Notes under the pieces: model-generated
Told to the model about the DNA's origin: nothing
Seen by the model: the letters and a program-made list of their open reading frames with translations, nothing else
The model's database searches: none
Assembly (NCBI GenBank): GCA_963589425.1
Contig: CAVAKZ010000075.1
Coordinates: 1 to 5,027, forward strand
Origin: CAKRJP01 sp963589425
GTDB taxonomy: Bacteria; Bacillota; Clostridia; Lachnospirales; Lachnospiraceae
Direction of reading: 5' to 3'
Length of the DNA: 5,027 nucleotides
Part shown: piece after piece, positions 1 through 4,543 of the stretch
How the letters are laid out: every line of letters starts with the position of its first letter
Position numbering within the stretch: the stretch's first letter is position 1
Made by a program: the position numbers and the translations under genes

Positions 1-158
1 TCGAGAAAATTGAGATATACGAGGAAGAACAGCCCAATGGTCAGTGGCTGAAATCTATAGAATTCAAGCTTCCAATCATTTCACAGGATATGAAAATTAG
101 TTTGGACAATGATTCACAAACTGAGTGCGTGACATTGCTCCAAAGGAAAAATACCTGA
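1..158 (+). CDS. Large serine recombinase, C-terminal end (partial)
   Basis: The frame starting at base 3 is open from the window edge to a TGA at 156-158 and gives 51 residues. They read EKIEIYEEEQPNGQWLKSIE, then a KLPII segment, then an ISLDNDSQTECVTLL ending. This pattern (I-E-K-I-E-I-Y, G-x-x-L-K-S-I-E-F, then LDND-x-x-x-E-C/T-V-x-L-L) is the usual C-terminus of large serine recombinases carried by clostridial integrative elements, which cut and join att sites through an N-terminal serine. The catalytic resolvase domain and zinc ribbon lie upstream of the window, so intactness cannot be judged. The gene reads toward the parB-like gene and is followed by inverted repeats and a terminator, which fits an element end. 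Identification rests on remembered family pattern, not on alignment. Confidence 0.8.
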   Translation, partial: EKIEIYEEEQPNGQWLKSIEFKLPIISQDMKISLDNDSQTECVTLLQRKNT

Positions 159-209
159 AACTCCTTGAGTTTAGGCACTTTGAGCGACATATCCTGTTTT
201 CTCAAAGTG
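158..209. repeat. Two adjacent inverted repeats after the recombinase stop
   Basis: AAACTC (158-163) and GAGTTT (167-172) form a perfect 6-bp dyad around CTT. CACTTTGAG (176-184) and CTCAAAGTG (201-209) form a perfect 9-bp dyad with a 16-base spacer. No T-run follows either, so they are poor terminators. Their position directly after a serine recombinase gene makes an att site or a transcript-stabilising hairpin possible, but no core or flanking duplication is visible in the window to decide. Confidence 0.45.
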
Positions 210-350
210 ACCGAAAAGACAAGAAAAAGGCAATTTCCAGTGGTGTAAACGTGCAAGTGGTTGTGAGGGTGTAGTTCGGAAACACAAAAATCTGTTGTTC
301 ATATTTCATCAAAAATAACTAACAGTTCAATAAAGTAACAAAGTGGTCTG
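210..350. other. Intergenic stretch with no recognised gene
   Basis: No reading frame here has a start with a plausible ribosome binding site or recognisable protein similarity. Base use is AT-rich, especially from 280 on. A promoter for the parB-like gene might lie here, but no pair of -35 and -10 hexamers stands out. The minus-strand open frames across this stretch cover the terminator and the structured leader and look accidental. Confidence 0.4.
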
Positions 351-394
351 AGCCGCTTATTTTCAAGTAATTTTGGAAATAAGCGGCTCTTTTT
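351..394 (+). terminator. Rho-independent terminator
   Basis: AGCCGCTTATTT (351-362) pairs perfectly over 12 bp with AAATAAGCGGCT (377-388). The loop is 14 bases, and the stem is followed by CTTTTT (389-394). The T-run occurs only on the plus strand, so it should stop plus-strand transcription coming from the recombinase side. Because it sits only 150 bases before the parB-like gene and next to a second structured region, it could instead be part of an attenuated parB leader; no promoter upstream is clear enough to choose. Confidence 0.8.
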
Positions 395-401
395 GCACGT
401 A

Positions 402-516
402 GTAACGAGGAAAATGCGAGAAAAGCACATTTCTTGCTTGCAAGGAAATGTGTCTTTTGCGAAGCATTTGAGGAGCACCGCGACAGCGACAGAACTTGTT
501 CTGGAGCTCTCGTTAC
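402..516 (+). ncRNA. Candidate multibranched structured leader RNA of parB
   Basis: Nested complementary segments give a consistent fold. P1 pairs GTAACGAG (402-409) with CTCGTTAC (509-516). Inside it, P2 pairs AAATGC (412-417) with GCATTT (464-469). P2 encloses a long hairpin, P3 (426-452), with CACATTTC and GAAATGTG arms, an inner TTG/CAA extension and one bulged G. Beside it is P4 (490-503), CAGAAC-TT-GTTCTG. The 3' strand of P1 ends 11 bases before the GGAGG ribosome binding site (528-532), so folding could influence translation or processing. The pairings are read directly from the sequence; the regulatory role is inference, and I cannot assign it to a named RNA family. Confidence 0.5.
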
Positions 517-543
517 GGAGTTTAATCGGAGGTAATTGATTAT

Positions 544-1023
544 ATGAAGAAACAAGAATTGTATTCTTTTCCACAACAAAACGATGGTGCTGTGGTGGAA
601 ACAGATATCAGAATGATTCCTTTATCGGAATTGCACGATTTTAATGGGCATCCCTTTAAGGTAGAAAACGATATGGCACTTTTTGAATTAATGCAGAGCA
701 TTGAGAAAGAAGGTGTGATTGTTCCGGCACTGGCAAGACCGAAGGTTGGTGGCGGTTATGAACTGATTGCGGGTCATAGAAGAAAGGCTGCCTGCAAATG
801 GGCGGGACTTGATTGTATGCCTGTGGTAGTTCGTGATTTGGATGATAATCAGGCGGTGATTGCTATGGTTGATAGCAATTTACAGCGAGAACACCTGAAA
901 CCCAGCGAAAAAGCATTTGCTTATCATCAGCATGGATACTGGGGATACCAGTACCTTTGTGCCAGCCATCGCAATGACGGAGGCTACAATACCATCAATC
1001 TTGACCGGAAATTGCCCTTGTAA
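544..1023 (+). pseudogene. parB: ParB-family protein, truncated after residue 127
   Basis: Start ATG 544 lies 11 bases after GGAGG (528-532). Residues 21-127 match the N-terminal domain of ParB/Spo0J partition proteins: an IPLSEL start, the GVIVPALARP segment (57-66), the arginine box GHRRKAA (77-83) and SNLQREHLKP (111-120). In the family these build the CTP-binding pocket and act in clamp formation on parS DNA. After LKPSEKAFAY (118-127) the family continues into the helix-turn-helix and the dimerisation domain. Here the next 32 codons are instead the antisense of a phage ClpP-like gene, ending at TAA 1021-1023. DNA binding and dimerisation are therefore lost and a partition function is unlikely. 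ParB genes of this type are common in clostridial integrative elements. A stable N-terminal fragment may still be made. Confidence 0.85.
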
Positions 1024-1265
1024 TCCATCAGCATGTTGTAGATCTGGGCAGCAGCTACGCAGTCACCACCGGGTGAATTGATCCAGACGGTAATGTCACC
1101 GGCACCACTATTAAGCTCTTCTTTGAAAAGCTGTGGCGTAATATCATCATCAAACCAGCTTTCCTCGGCGATTGTACCGTTTAGAAAGAGCGTCCTCGCT
1201 TGCGTCTGCTCTTTCGTCTCCGGACTCGCCGTCGTCTGGTTCATCCATTTCCAAAACTTCTTCAT
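922..1265 (-). pseudogene. Phage ClpP-like head-maturation protease, N-terminal fragment, frameshifted
   Basis: The start ATG at 1265 has an AAGGAGG site 9 bases upstream. The protein begins MKKFWKWMNQ and continues through RTLFLNGTIAEESWFDDD, ITPQLFKEEL, and INSPGGDC followed by AAQIYNMLMDYKG. This is the family of ClpP-type serine proteases that process the phage capsid; INSPGG is the glycine-rich oxyanion region. After GN (about 1008) one T appears missing, and the frame closes at the stop at 984. Restoring it gives PVKIDGIVAS-VIAMAGTKV, then VSMLMI to about 922. The usual GIAASAASVIAMAG is thus three residues short around the catalytic serine. The rest, including the histidine and aspartate of the triad, is gone at the parB junction. 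It starts inside the end of the portal gene. Confidence 0.8.
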
Positions 1266-1807
1266 CGGAATTTTCCTCCTTTCCGTCAGCAGTAGAAGTT
1301 GCTGCAAATATTCCCGCATCCTCCAGCTTTGTCATATTTCCGTTGATGAGATATAGATCACCACCAAGCTCTGGTGGAATGCGGTCCAGGTTTTCAAGCT
1401 CTCGAATATCATTGGTAGACATCCAGCCATTTTGCCGGGCAGTGGCATAACCATTCATGCGACTTTGATAGTCGCCGCGAAGCAGGCCGTCCACGTTGAA
1501 CTTGATAAAATAAGCAGCCATCTCAGAATCAGATAGAAGGGCTCGTCCCAGGGAATATTCCCAGCGAACGATCCAGGGCTTTTTCATTGCTGCCGGAATC
1601 TTGGTATTGATAAAGGTGCACGGGCAGGCTTGCGATAGATTCCGATAGAATTCTCACACAGGCATACAATGCGGTCATTTGCATAGCAGAACGCTCATTG
1701 ACGGACCGACCGGAGGTGGTGCCACCAAAGAAAAAGCGATAGCCGGAGCCATTCAGGCTGTTTTGCGGCTTATCGCGAGATTTAAATATTCCAGTTAAAA
1801 TTCCCAT
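1150..1807 (-). pseudogene. Phage portal protein, internal deletion
   Basis: Start ATG 1807, with AAGGAG (1814-1819) 6 bases upstream. About 77 residues (MGILTGIFKSRDKPQN, then RSVNERSAMQMTALYACVRI and LPVHLYQY to NEKALD) match the N-terminus of HK97-family portal proteins, the dodecameric ring through which DNA enters the head. Near 1571-1581 the sequence jumps into another frame that matches the portal C-terminus: PWIVRWE, YFIKFNVDGLLRGDYQSRMN, NGWMSTNDIRELENLDRIPP and GGDLYLINGNM, with an acidic tail ending at 1150. About 140 codons remain in that half. Family proteins are around 400 residues, so close to half is missing, including the central wing/stem region. The tail overlaps the protease start by 116 bases. 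Not functional. Confidence 0.85.
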
Positions 1808-1836
1808 TGAGATCTCCTTTCTGTAAAGGTGGTATG

Positions 1837-1862
1837 AAAAAAGCACCCCCGAAGAGATGCTT
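1837..1862 (-). terminator. Rho-independent terminator of fic
   Basis: On the minus strand AAGCATCTC and GGGGTGCTT form a 9-bp stem (two G-T pairs) around a TTCG tetraloop, followed by a run of six Ts overlapping the stem base (1842-1837). It lies about 70 bases after the fic stop codon and just before the portal ribosome binding site. It would end the fic transcript, and it would also block late-operon read-through from terminase into portal. Confidence 0.8.
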
Positions 1863-1882
1863 TAGCTTAATAATTTTATGGC

Positions 1883-1942
1883 TCCCTTAAAAATGTCGTG
1901 TTAATAAGGAAAAGGACGATACATTAAGTAGATTACTTTAAT
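1883..1942. repeat. Imperfect direct repeat flanking fic, downstream copy
   Basis: Bases 1883-1928 align without gaps to 2999-3044 with 31 of 46 identities by my count, including the shared TCCCTTAAAA start and ATTAAG end. With a 2-base gap the similarity continues to the TTTAAT/CTTAAT end at 1942. It overlaps the fic stop codon (1933-1935). It is in the same orientation as the copy in the fic promoter region. Confidence 0.5.
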
Positions 1943-2979
1943 CTGTAATAACAGGTATTTTTACCTTTGCCTTCTTTTTTGATTTCACCAAGTGCAATCA
2001 AATCTCTAAATGCTTTTTCTATCGTGCTATCCTTAAGCGTAGGACATAATTCTCTAATGTCCTGTTTATTGAAACGACCGATTTTGTTCATGCTTGCCCG
2101 TCTGACCATTTCAAGAGCGGGAAGTTTGGTCTCGACGAGGGAAAAGCGATCTTCAAAATCTTTGTAGGCGGCAAGAATGGTTCCAAGCAAATATTTAATA
2201 AAAGGGACTACATCCTCGGTCCCCTCATGCCAGCCATGTTGTGCCTGAGAAAGTGCATTGTAATAAAGATATTTATTCTTAGCAATTTTTGCTTCTAGGG
2301 AAATATACTTTCCAACATAAAATCCATTTCTATACAGAAGTAATGTAGTGAGCAGACGGCTCATCCTACCATTACCATCATTGAATGGATGGATACATAA
2401 AAAATCATGGATGAATACAGGAATAGCAATGAGTGGTTCTACTTCCATATTTCCAATCACACGATTATATTCTTCGCAGATCTTATCCAAGGCTTCCGGT
2501 GTTTCGAACGGAGCAAGAGGAGTAAATAATGTTTCTACATGTCCATCCGGATAGGTTGCACTTATATAATTTTGTACACTTTTCGTTCTGCCACCCATAG
2601 GATTATTCATATGGCTATATAAAATCTTGTGAAGCTGCAAAATATAGTTCCTAGAAATAGGGATAGCATCAAAACTTTCGTGAATAATATTAAGTACGTC
2701 ACGATAGCCAGCAATCTCTTGTTCGTCACGATTTTTTGGTGTTGTCTTTTCCTCTACAAGCTGTTTGATTCGAGTGCTTGTAGTGATAATGCCTTCAATG
2801 GCATTAGATGCCTCGGTACTTTGTATCTTAGCTATTTCTACAAGTTTCTCTAGTTCCTGTGGCCTTTGTTTAAGGTACAGCTCTTGCTTTCCTGCTTCTT
2901 TATATATAGCAGCGATCAATCCGAGAATGTCAGAATCCCATTTTCGATTTCTGATTTCAGAATAATTAAAATTTCTCAT
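1933..2979 (-). CDS. fic: Fic-family protein (class II, C-terminal winged helix)
   Basis: 348 residues, intact, starting at ATG 2979 behind a GAGGT ribosome binding site. The Fic core motif is complete: HPFNDGNGRMSR at 197-208, with catalytic H197, D201, N203, R205 and R208. In the family it transfers AMP from ATP to a hydroxyl group on a target protein. The N-terminal segment has the inhibitory-helix motif S-x-x-x-E-G at 58-63 (SNAIEG), whose glutamate blocks productive ATP binding; placing it before the core makes this a class II, self-inhibited Fic. The last ~60 residues (NKQDIRELCPTLKDSTIEKA onward) look like a winged helix-turn-helix, suggesting DNA binding and possibly autoregulation. 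No separate antitoxin gene is present, as expected for class II. Base use is AT-richer than the phage genes beside it (about 30% G+C in the line at 2281 against 50% at 3421). The target is unknown. Confidence 0.93.
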   Translation of the reverse strand: MRNFNYSEIRNRKWDSDILGLIAAIYKEAGKQELYLKQRPQELEKLVEIAKIQSTEASNAIEGIITTSTRIKQLVEEKTTPKNRDEQEIAGYRDVLNIIHESFDAIPISRNYILQLHKILYSHMNNPMGGRTKSVQNYISATYPDGHVETLFTPLAPFETPEALDKICEEYNRVIGNMEVEPLIAIPVFIHDFLCIHPFNDGNGRMSRLLTTLLLYRNGFYVGKYISLEAKIAKNKYLYYNALSQAQHGWHEGTEDVVPFIKYLLGTILAAYKDFEDRFSLVETKLPALEMVRRASMNKIGRFNKQDIRELCPTLKDSTIEKAFRDLIALGEIKKEGKGKNTCYYRLK

Positions 2980-2996
2980 TCTCTTACCTCACTTTC

Positions 2997-3006
2997 ATTC
3001 CCTTAA
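2997..3006. promoter_or_regulatory. Operator-like decamer, proximal copy (fic)
   Basis: ATTCCCTTAA here is identical to 3050-3059. The copy touches the -10 hexamer and covers the expected transcription start of fic, where a bound protein would block initiation. The two copies are 53 bases apart, close to five helical turns, so they lie on the same face of the DNA. The winged helix of Fic is a possible ligand; this is inference. Confidence 0.4.
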
Positions 3007-3035
3007 AATATAACTCAAAATAATGGAAAAGGCAA
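3007..3035 (-). promoter_or_regulatory. fic promoter
   Basis: On the minus strand a -35 TTGCCT (3035-3030) and a -10 TATATT (3012-3007) are separated by exactly 17 bases, close to the housekeeping sigma consensus. Transcription would begin near 3000 and run through the GAGGT site to the ATG at 2979. The promoter lies between the two identical ATTCCCTTAA decamers. Confidence 0.7.
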
Positions 3036-3039
3036 TATA

Positions 3040-3588
3040 TTAAGAGGAAATTCCCTTAATATTATCTCTGATTAAAGGGAAAATATACATAGACCAGATA
3101 AATAAAAAGCCTCTGTCATCATATACAGAAGCACCGGTGTCATTGTCACAGCGGATGGCTCGATCCAGACCCATGATAGTAGCAATGGCACCATCAATTT
3201 TTTCCGTGGATTTTTCTTTGTTGACCTTAATGTTCCCGGCAGGATCGGTACGGATATAAATGTTATCCATTATCCAGCGCAACACCGGATGGCCGCCGTG
3301 GGCAAGGCGTTCTTCCAGGGTAGGCTTCATCAGCTCTTTGGTCGGCGGGCTCATGTCTTTGAAGCCCTGGCCAAAGGGAACGACCGTAAAGCCCATGCCT
3401 TCCAGGTTTTGTACCATCTGTACAGCACCCCATCGGTCAAAGGCAATCTCGCGGATACGATATTTTTCACCAAGCTGCTCGATGAATTTCTCGATATAGC
3501 CGTAGTGAACAACATTTCCTTCTGTGGTTTGCAGGAAGCCTTGTCTCTCCCAGACATCATAGGGCACATGATCCCGGCGGACACGCAG
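3040..3588 (-). pseudogene. terL: Phage terminase large subunit, C-terminal fragment
   Basis: The frame contains LRVRRDHVPYDVWERQGF, then EGNVVHYGYIEKFI, IREIAFDRWGAVQMVQ, PTKELMKPTLEERLAHGGHP, IDGAIATIMGLDRA and GASVYDDRG. This is the C-terminal nuclease half of HK97-type large terminases, which cut and pump phage DNA into the head; IAFDR and the late KIDGA aspartate are likely acidic metal-binding residues. About 164 residues remain of a family length near 550-580, so the ATPase motor is absent. Homology starts at Leu (3588); upstream the frame meets TGA after four codons, and the DNA there belongs to an IS66-type gene. At the other end the family finishes soon after DDRG, whereas here the frame runs 18 codons (from about 3096) into the fic promoter region and stops at 3040. 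Confidence 0.85.
3050..3059. promoter_or_regulatory. Operator-like decamer, distal copy (fic)
   Basis: This ATTCCCTTAA is identical to 2997-3006 and lies just upstream of the fic -35 hexamer. It forms the right half of an imperfect palindrome at 3039-3060. A protein bound here and at the proximal copy could cooperate or loop the promoter. A related TCCCTTAA occurs at 1883-1890, in the repeat downstream of fic. Confidence 0.4.
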
Positions 3589-3836
3589 ATATAGGAATCA
3601 GCACATATGTCATCAATGATGGGTAACTTAACAACTTCCTGTCTTTTAACAGCTGGATGATAGTTTAAAGAATCAGGTATTTCATAACAATGACTGGTTA
3701 CCTGTTTAATCCAGCCATAGAATGTACCCGGAGCAATGTTATTATCATGACACCAGGCAGGGATAGAAAGACCACTTTTATAACAGTCTTTAATGAATTC
3801 AAAACGCTGTTCAAGCGAATAAGGTGATAAACCCAT
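3589..3836 (-). pseudogene. tnpA: IS66-family accessory protein TnpA, 3'-truncated
   Basis: ATG 3836 is preferred over the TTG at 3842 because GGAGG (3843-3847) lies 6 bases upstream of it. The product starts MGLSPYSLEQRFEFIKDCYK, continues SGLSIPAWCHDNNIAPGTFY and GWIKQV, and reaches RQEVVKLPIID. The helix-turn-helix signature WC-x-x-(N/H)-x-I-x-P-G-T-F-Y-x-W and the later QEVVK are typical of TnpA, the small first protein of IS66-family insertion sequences. About 82 codons remain; the end is replaced near 3588-3590 by terminase DNA. The frame then runs on out of frame through terminase to 3351, which has no meaning of its own. tnpB, tnpC and terminal inverted repeats are not present in the window. 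IS66 assignment is from pattern memory. Confidence 0.75.
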
Positions 3837-3846
3837 ATTCAACCTC

Positions 3847-3876
3847 CATAATTATTTAATTGATGAACTAATTATG
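3847..3876. repeat. Inverted repeat upstream of tnpA fragment
   Basis: CATAATTA (3847-3854) and TAATTATG (3869-3876) are perfect 8-bp arms with a 14-base spacer. The dyad lies between the tnpA ribosome binding site and the broken tetR remnant and overlaps the new tetR stop codon. It could be an operator, an RNA hairpin in the tnpA leader or chance in AT-rich DNA. Confidence 0.35.
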
Positions 3877-3943
3877 AATGTTTTTGAGATGGAAATAAAT
3901 CCTCTTTTATAGCATGTCTGGTTTTTACAATTCTTAAATCCAT
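3872..3943 (-). pseudogene. TetR-family regulator, N-terminal stub
   Basis: A 23-codon frame starts at ATG 3943 with AGAGGT (3951-3956) 7 bases upstream and stops at TAA 3872-3874. The first 17 residues, MDLRIVKTRHAIKEDLF, fit the R-x-x-K-T-R-x-A-I start of TetR-type repressors just before their helix-turn-helix. The last six residues (PSQKHS) do not continue the family, so the gene is cut near 3890-3897 and joined to the leader of the IS66-type tnpA. Regulators of this type are often encoded divergently from the genes they control; here the next gene on the other strand is a membrane protein with a nitroreductase behind it. The DNA-binding and ligand domains are lost, so the operon may have lost its repressor. 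The call rests on only 17 residues. Confidence 0.6.
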
Positions 3944-3976
3944 GTCAGATACCTCTTAAACAACGAAAATCAAATA

Positions 3977-4052
3977 GAGTTGTTTATTCAACCTTTTAGA
4001 TATATTGTCGCTTGAATTACGCAACCATAGTTGTATAATTCATTATAGTTGT
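3977..4052. promoter_or_regulatory. Candidate TetR operator cluster
   Basis: AGAGTTGT (3977-3984), ATAGTTGT (4027-4034) and ATAGTTGT (4045-4052) share the word AGTTGT. The first pairs with CAAC as GTTG-6-CAAC (3979-3992); the second as CAAC-4-GTTG (4022-4033), located in the spacer of the promoter for the membrane protein gene. Such GTTG/CAAC dyads between divergent genes are what one expects for a local repressor site. Binding by the lost TetR is inference. Confidence 0.4.
4012..4039 (+). promoter_or_regulatory. Promoter of the membrane protein / nitroreductase operon
   Basis: A -35 TTGAAT (4012-4017) and a perfect -10 TATAAT (4034-4039) are separated by 16 bases. The start would be near 4046, about 40 bases before the ATG at 4086. 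A GTTG/CAAC dyad sits inside the spacer, so a bound repressor would cover the promoter. Confidence 0.7.
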
Positions 4053-4085
4053 TAAATAGAATATGCCAAATTTAAGGAGGTGTAT

Positions 4086-4528
4086 ATGAATAAAAAGGTG
4101 GCAAATTTTATACTGGCAGCCATAGTAGGAACTCTAACTGTGCTTGTCCTCACAATTGCCATATATGCGAGTTTTTTTTCATGATTTTTTAGGGAAATTT
4201 CTTGAACTTTCTCCAGAAACTATAGCGTTAGTTTCCAGAAATCCGGTAAATATCGGAACTATGCTAATGGCAAATATTGCTCATGGAATTTTAATTGCCA
4301 CGGTTATTTTGTGGGGGAAGTTTTTTAACGCCCATGCAGGGAGCAAAAGCGGCTTCGGTAATAGCATTTCTTACGGAAATTTACTTCTGCTTCTCACAAT
4401 ATTCAATCATGAAAACCATGTCTATTCAATCAGCAATTATTGATACAATTATGTGGACAGTTGTCAATTTTGTAGTGGGTGATGTTGTGGCAAAAATTCT
4501 AAGCATGAGAAATGAATACGATTTGTAG
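4086..4528 (+). pseudogene. Small four-helix membrane protein, two frameshifts
   Basis: ATG 4086 follows an excellent AAGGAGG (4074-4080). The frame reads MNKKVANFILAAIVGTLTV, then LVLTIAIYASFF, and hits TGA at 4182-4184 just after a run of eight Ts (4172-4179). Removing one T continues it as HDFLGKFLELSPETIALV and on to MANIAHGILIATVILWGK. A second shift at six Ts (4321-4326) is also cured by removing one T, giving TPMQGAKAASVIAFLTEIYF and finally DVVAKILSMRNEYDL, ending at TAG 4528. The reconstructed protein has 146 residues and four hydrophobic segments, suggesting an integral inner-membrane protein. I do not recognise the family well enough to name a function. It is 15 bases from the nitroreductase gene and surely shares its transcript. 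Either the gene is dead or the homopolymers are misread. Confidence 0.65.
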
Positions 4529-4543
4529 AAAGGAATATGCGGT

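Larger units (their letters stand above)
2999..3060. repeat. Imperfect direct repeat flanking fic, upstream copy
   Basis: Partner of the repeat at 1883-1942 (31 of 46 identical over the ungapped part, 2999-3044). This copy contains the fic promoter and ends in an imperfect 22-base palindrome (3039-3060) with ATTAAG and CTTAAT arms. Either the promoter region was duplicated at the other end of the cassette, or the repeats mark the ends of an inserted segment. Confidence 0.5.
922..3588 (-). mobile_element. Prophage remnant: packaging/head module with fic cargo
   Basis: Reading the minus strand, the order terminase large subunit, portal, ClpP-like head-maturation protease is the standard start of an HK97-type tailed-phage morphogenesis cluster. 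All three are incomplete: terminase has lost its front, portal its middle, protease its back. Both ends are abrupt joins, to parB at about 922-924 and to an IS66-type gene at about 3588-3590. No integrase, capsid, lysis or attachment site is present, so this is an immobile relic. The fic gene between terminase and portal is the only intact gene in it. Confidence 0.75.

Noticed and set aside
122..274. An open plus-strand stretch in frame 2 without a start signal, overlapping the recombinase end.
   Set aside because: No ATG with a ribosome binding site, no recognised protein pattern, and the recombinase frame explains the first part better.
299..579. Two overlapping minus-strand open frames.
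   Set aside because: They are antisense to the terminator, the structured leader and the parB start, have no ribosome binding site and no family resemblance.
1078..1450. Serine-rich plus-strand open frames over the protease and portal genes.
   Set aside because: They are shadows of well-recognised minus-strand phage genes.
3351..3842. A 163-residue open frame reading from tnpA through the terminase DNA as one protein.
   Set aside because: Only the first ~80 residues have family pattern. The rest is terminase DNA read in the wrong frame, so it is not presented as a novel fusion protein.
4172..4179. Programmed frameshifting at the T8 tract as a recoding signal.
   Set aside because: A second uncorrected shift lies only 150 bases downstream, so one recoding event would not give the full protein; error or decay is simpler.
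4144..4443. A separate 99-residue protein starting at 4144.
   Set aside because: Its first codons overlap the first transmembrane helix of the gene starting at 4086 in another frame, and the hydrophobic pattern continues smoothly after a single-base correction; it is the middle of a frameshifted gene.
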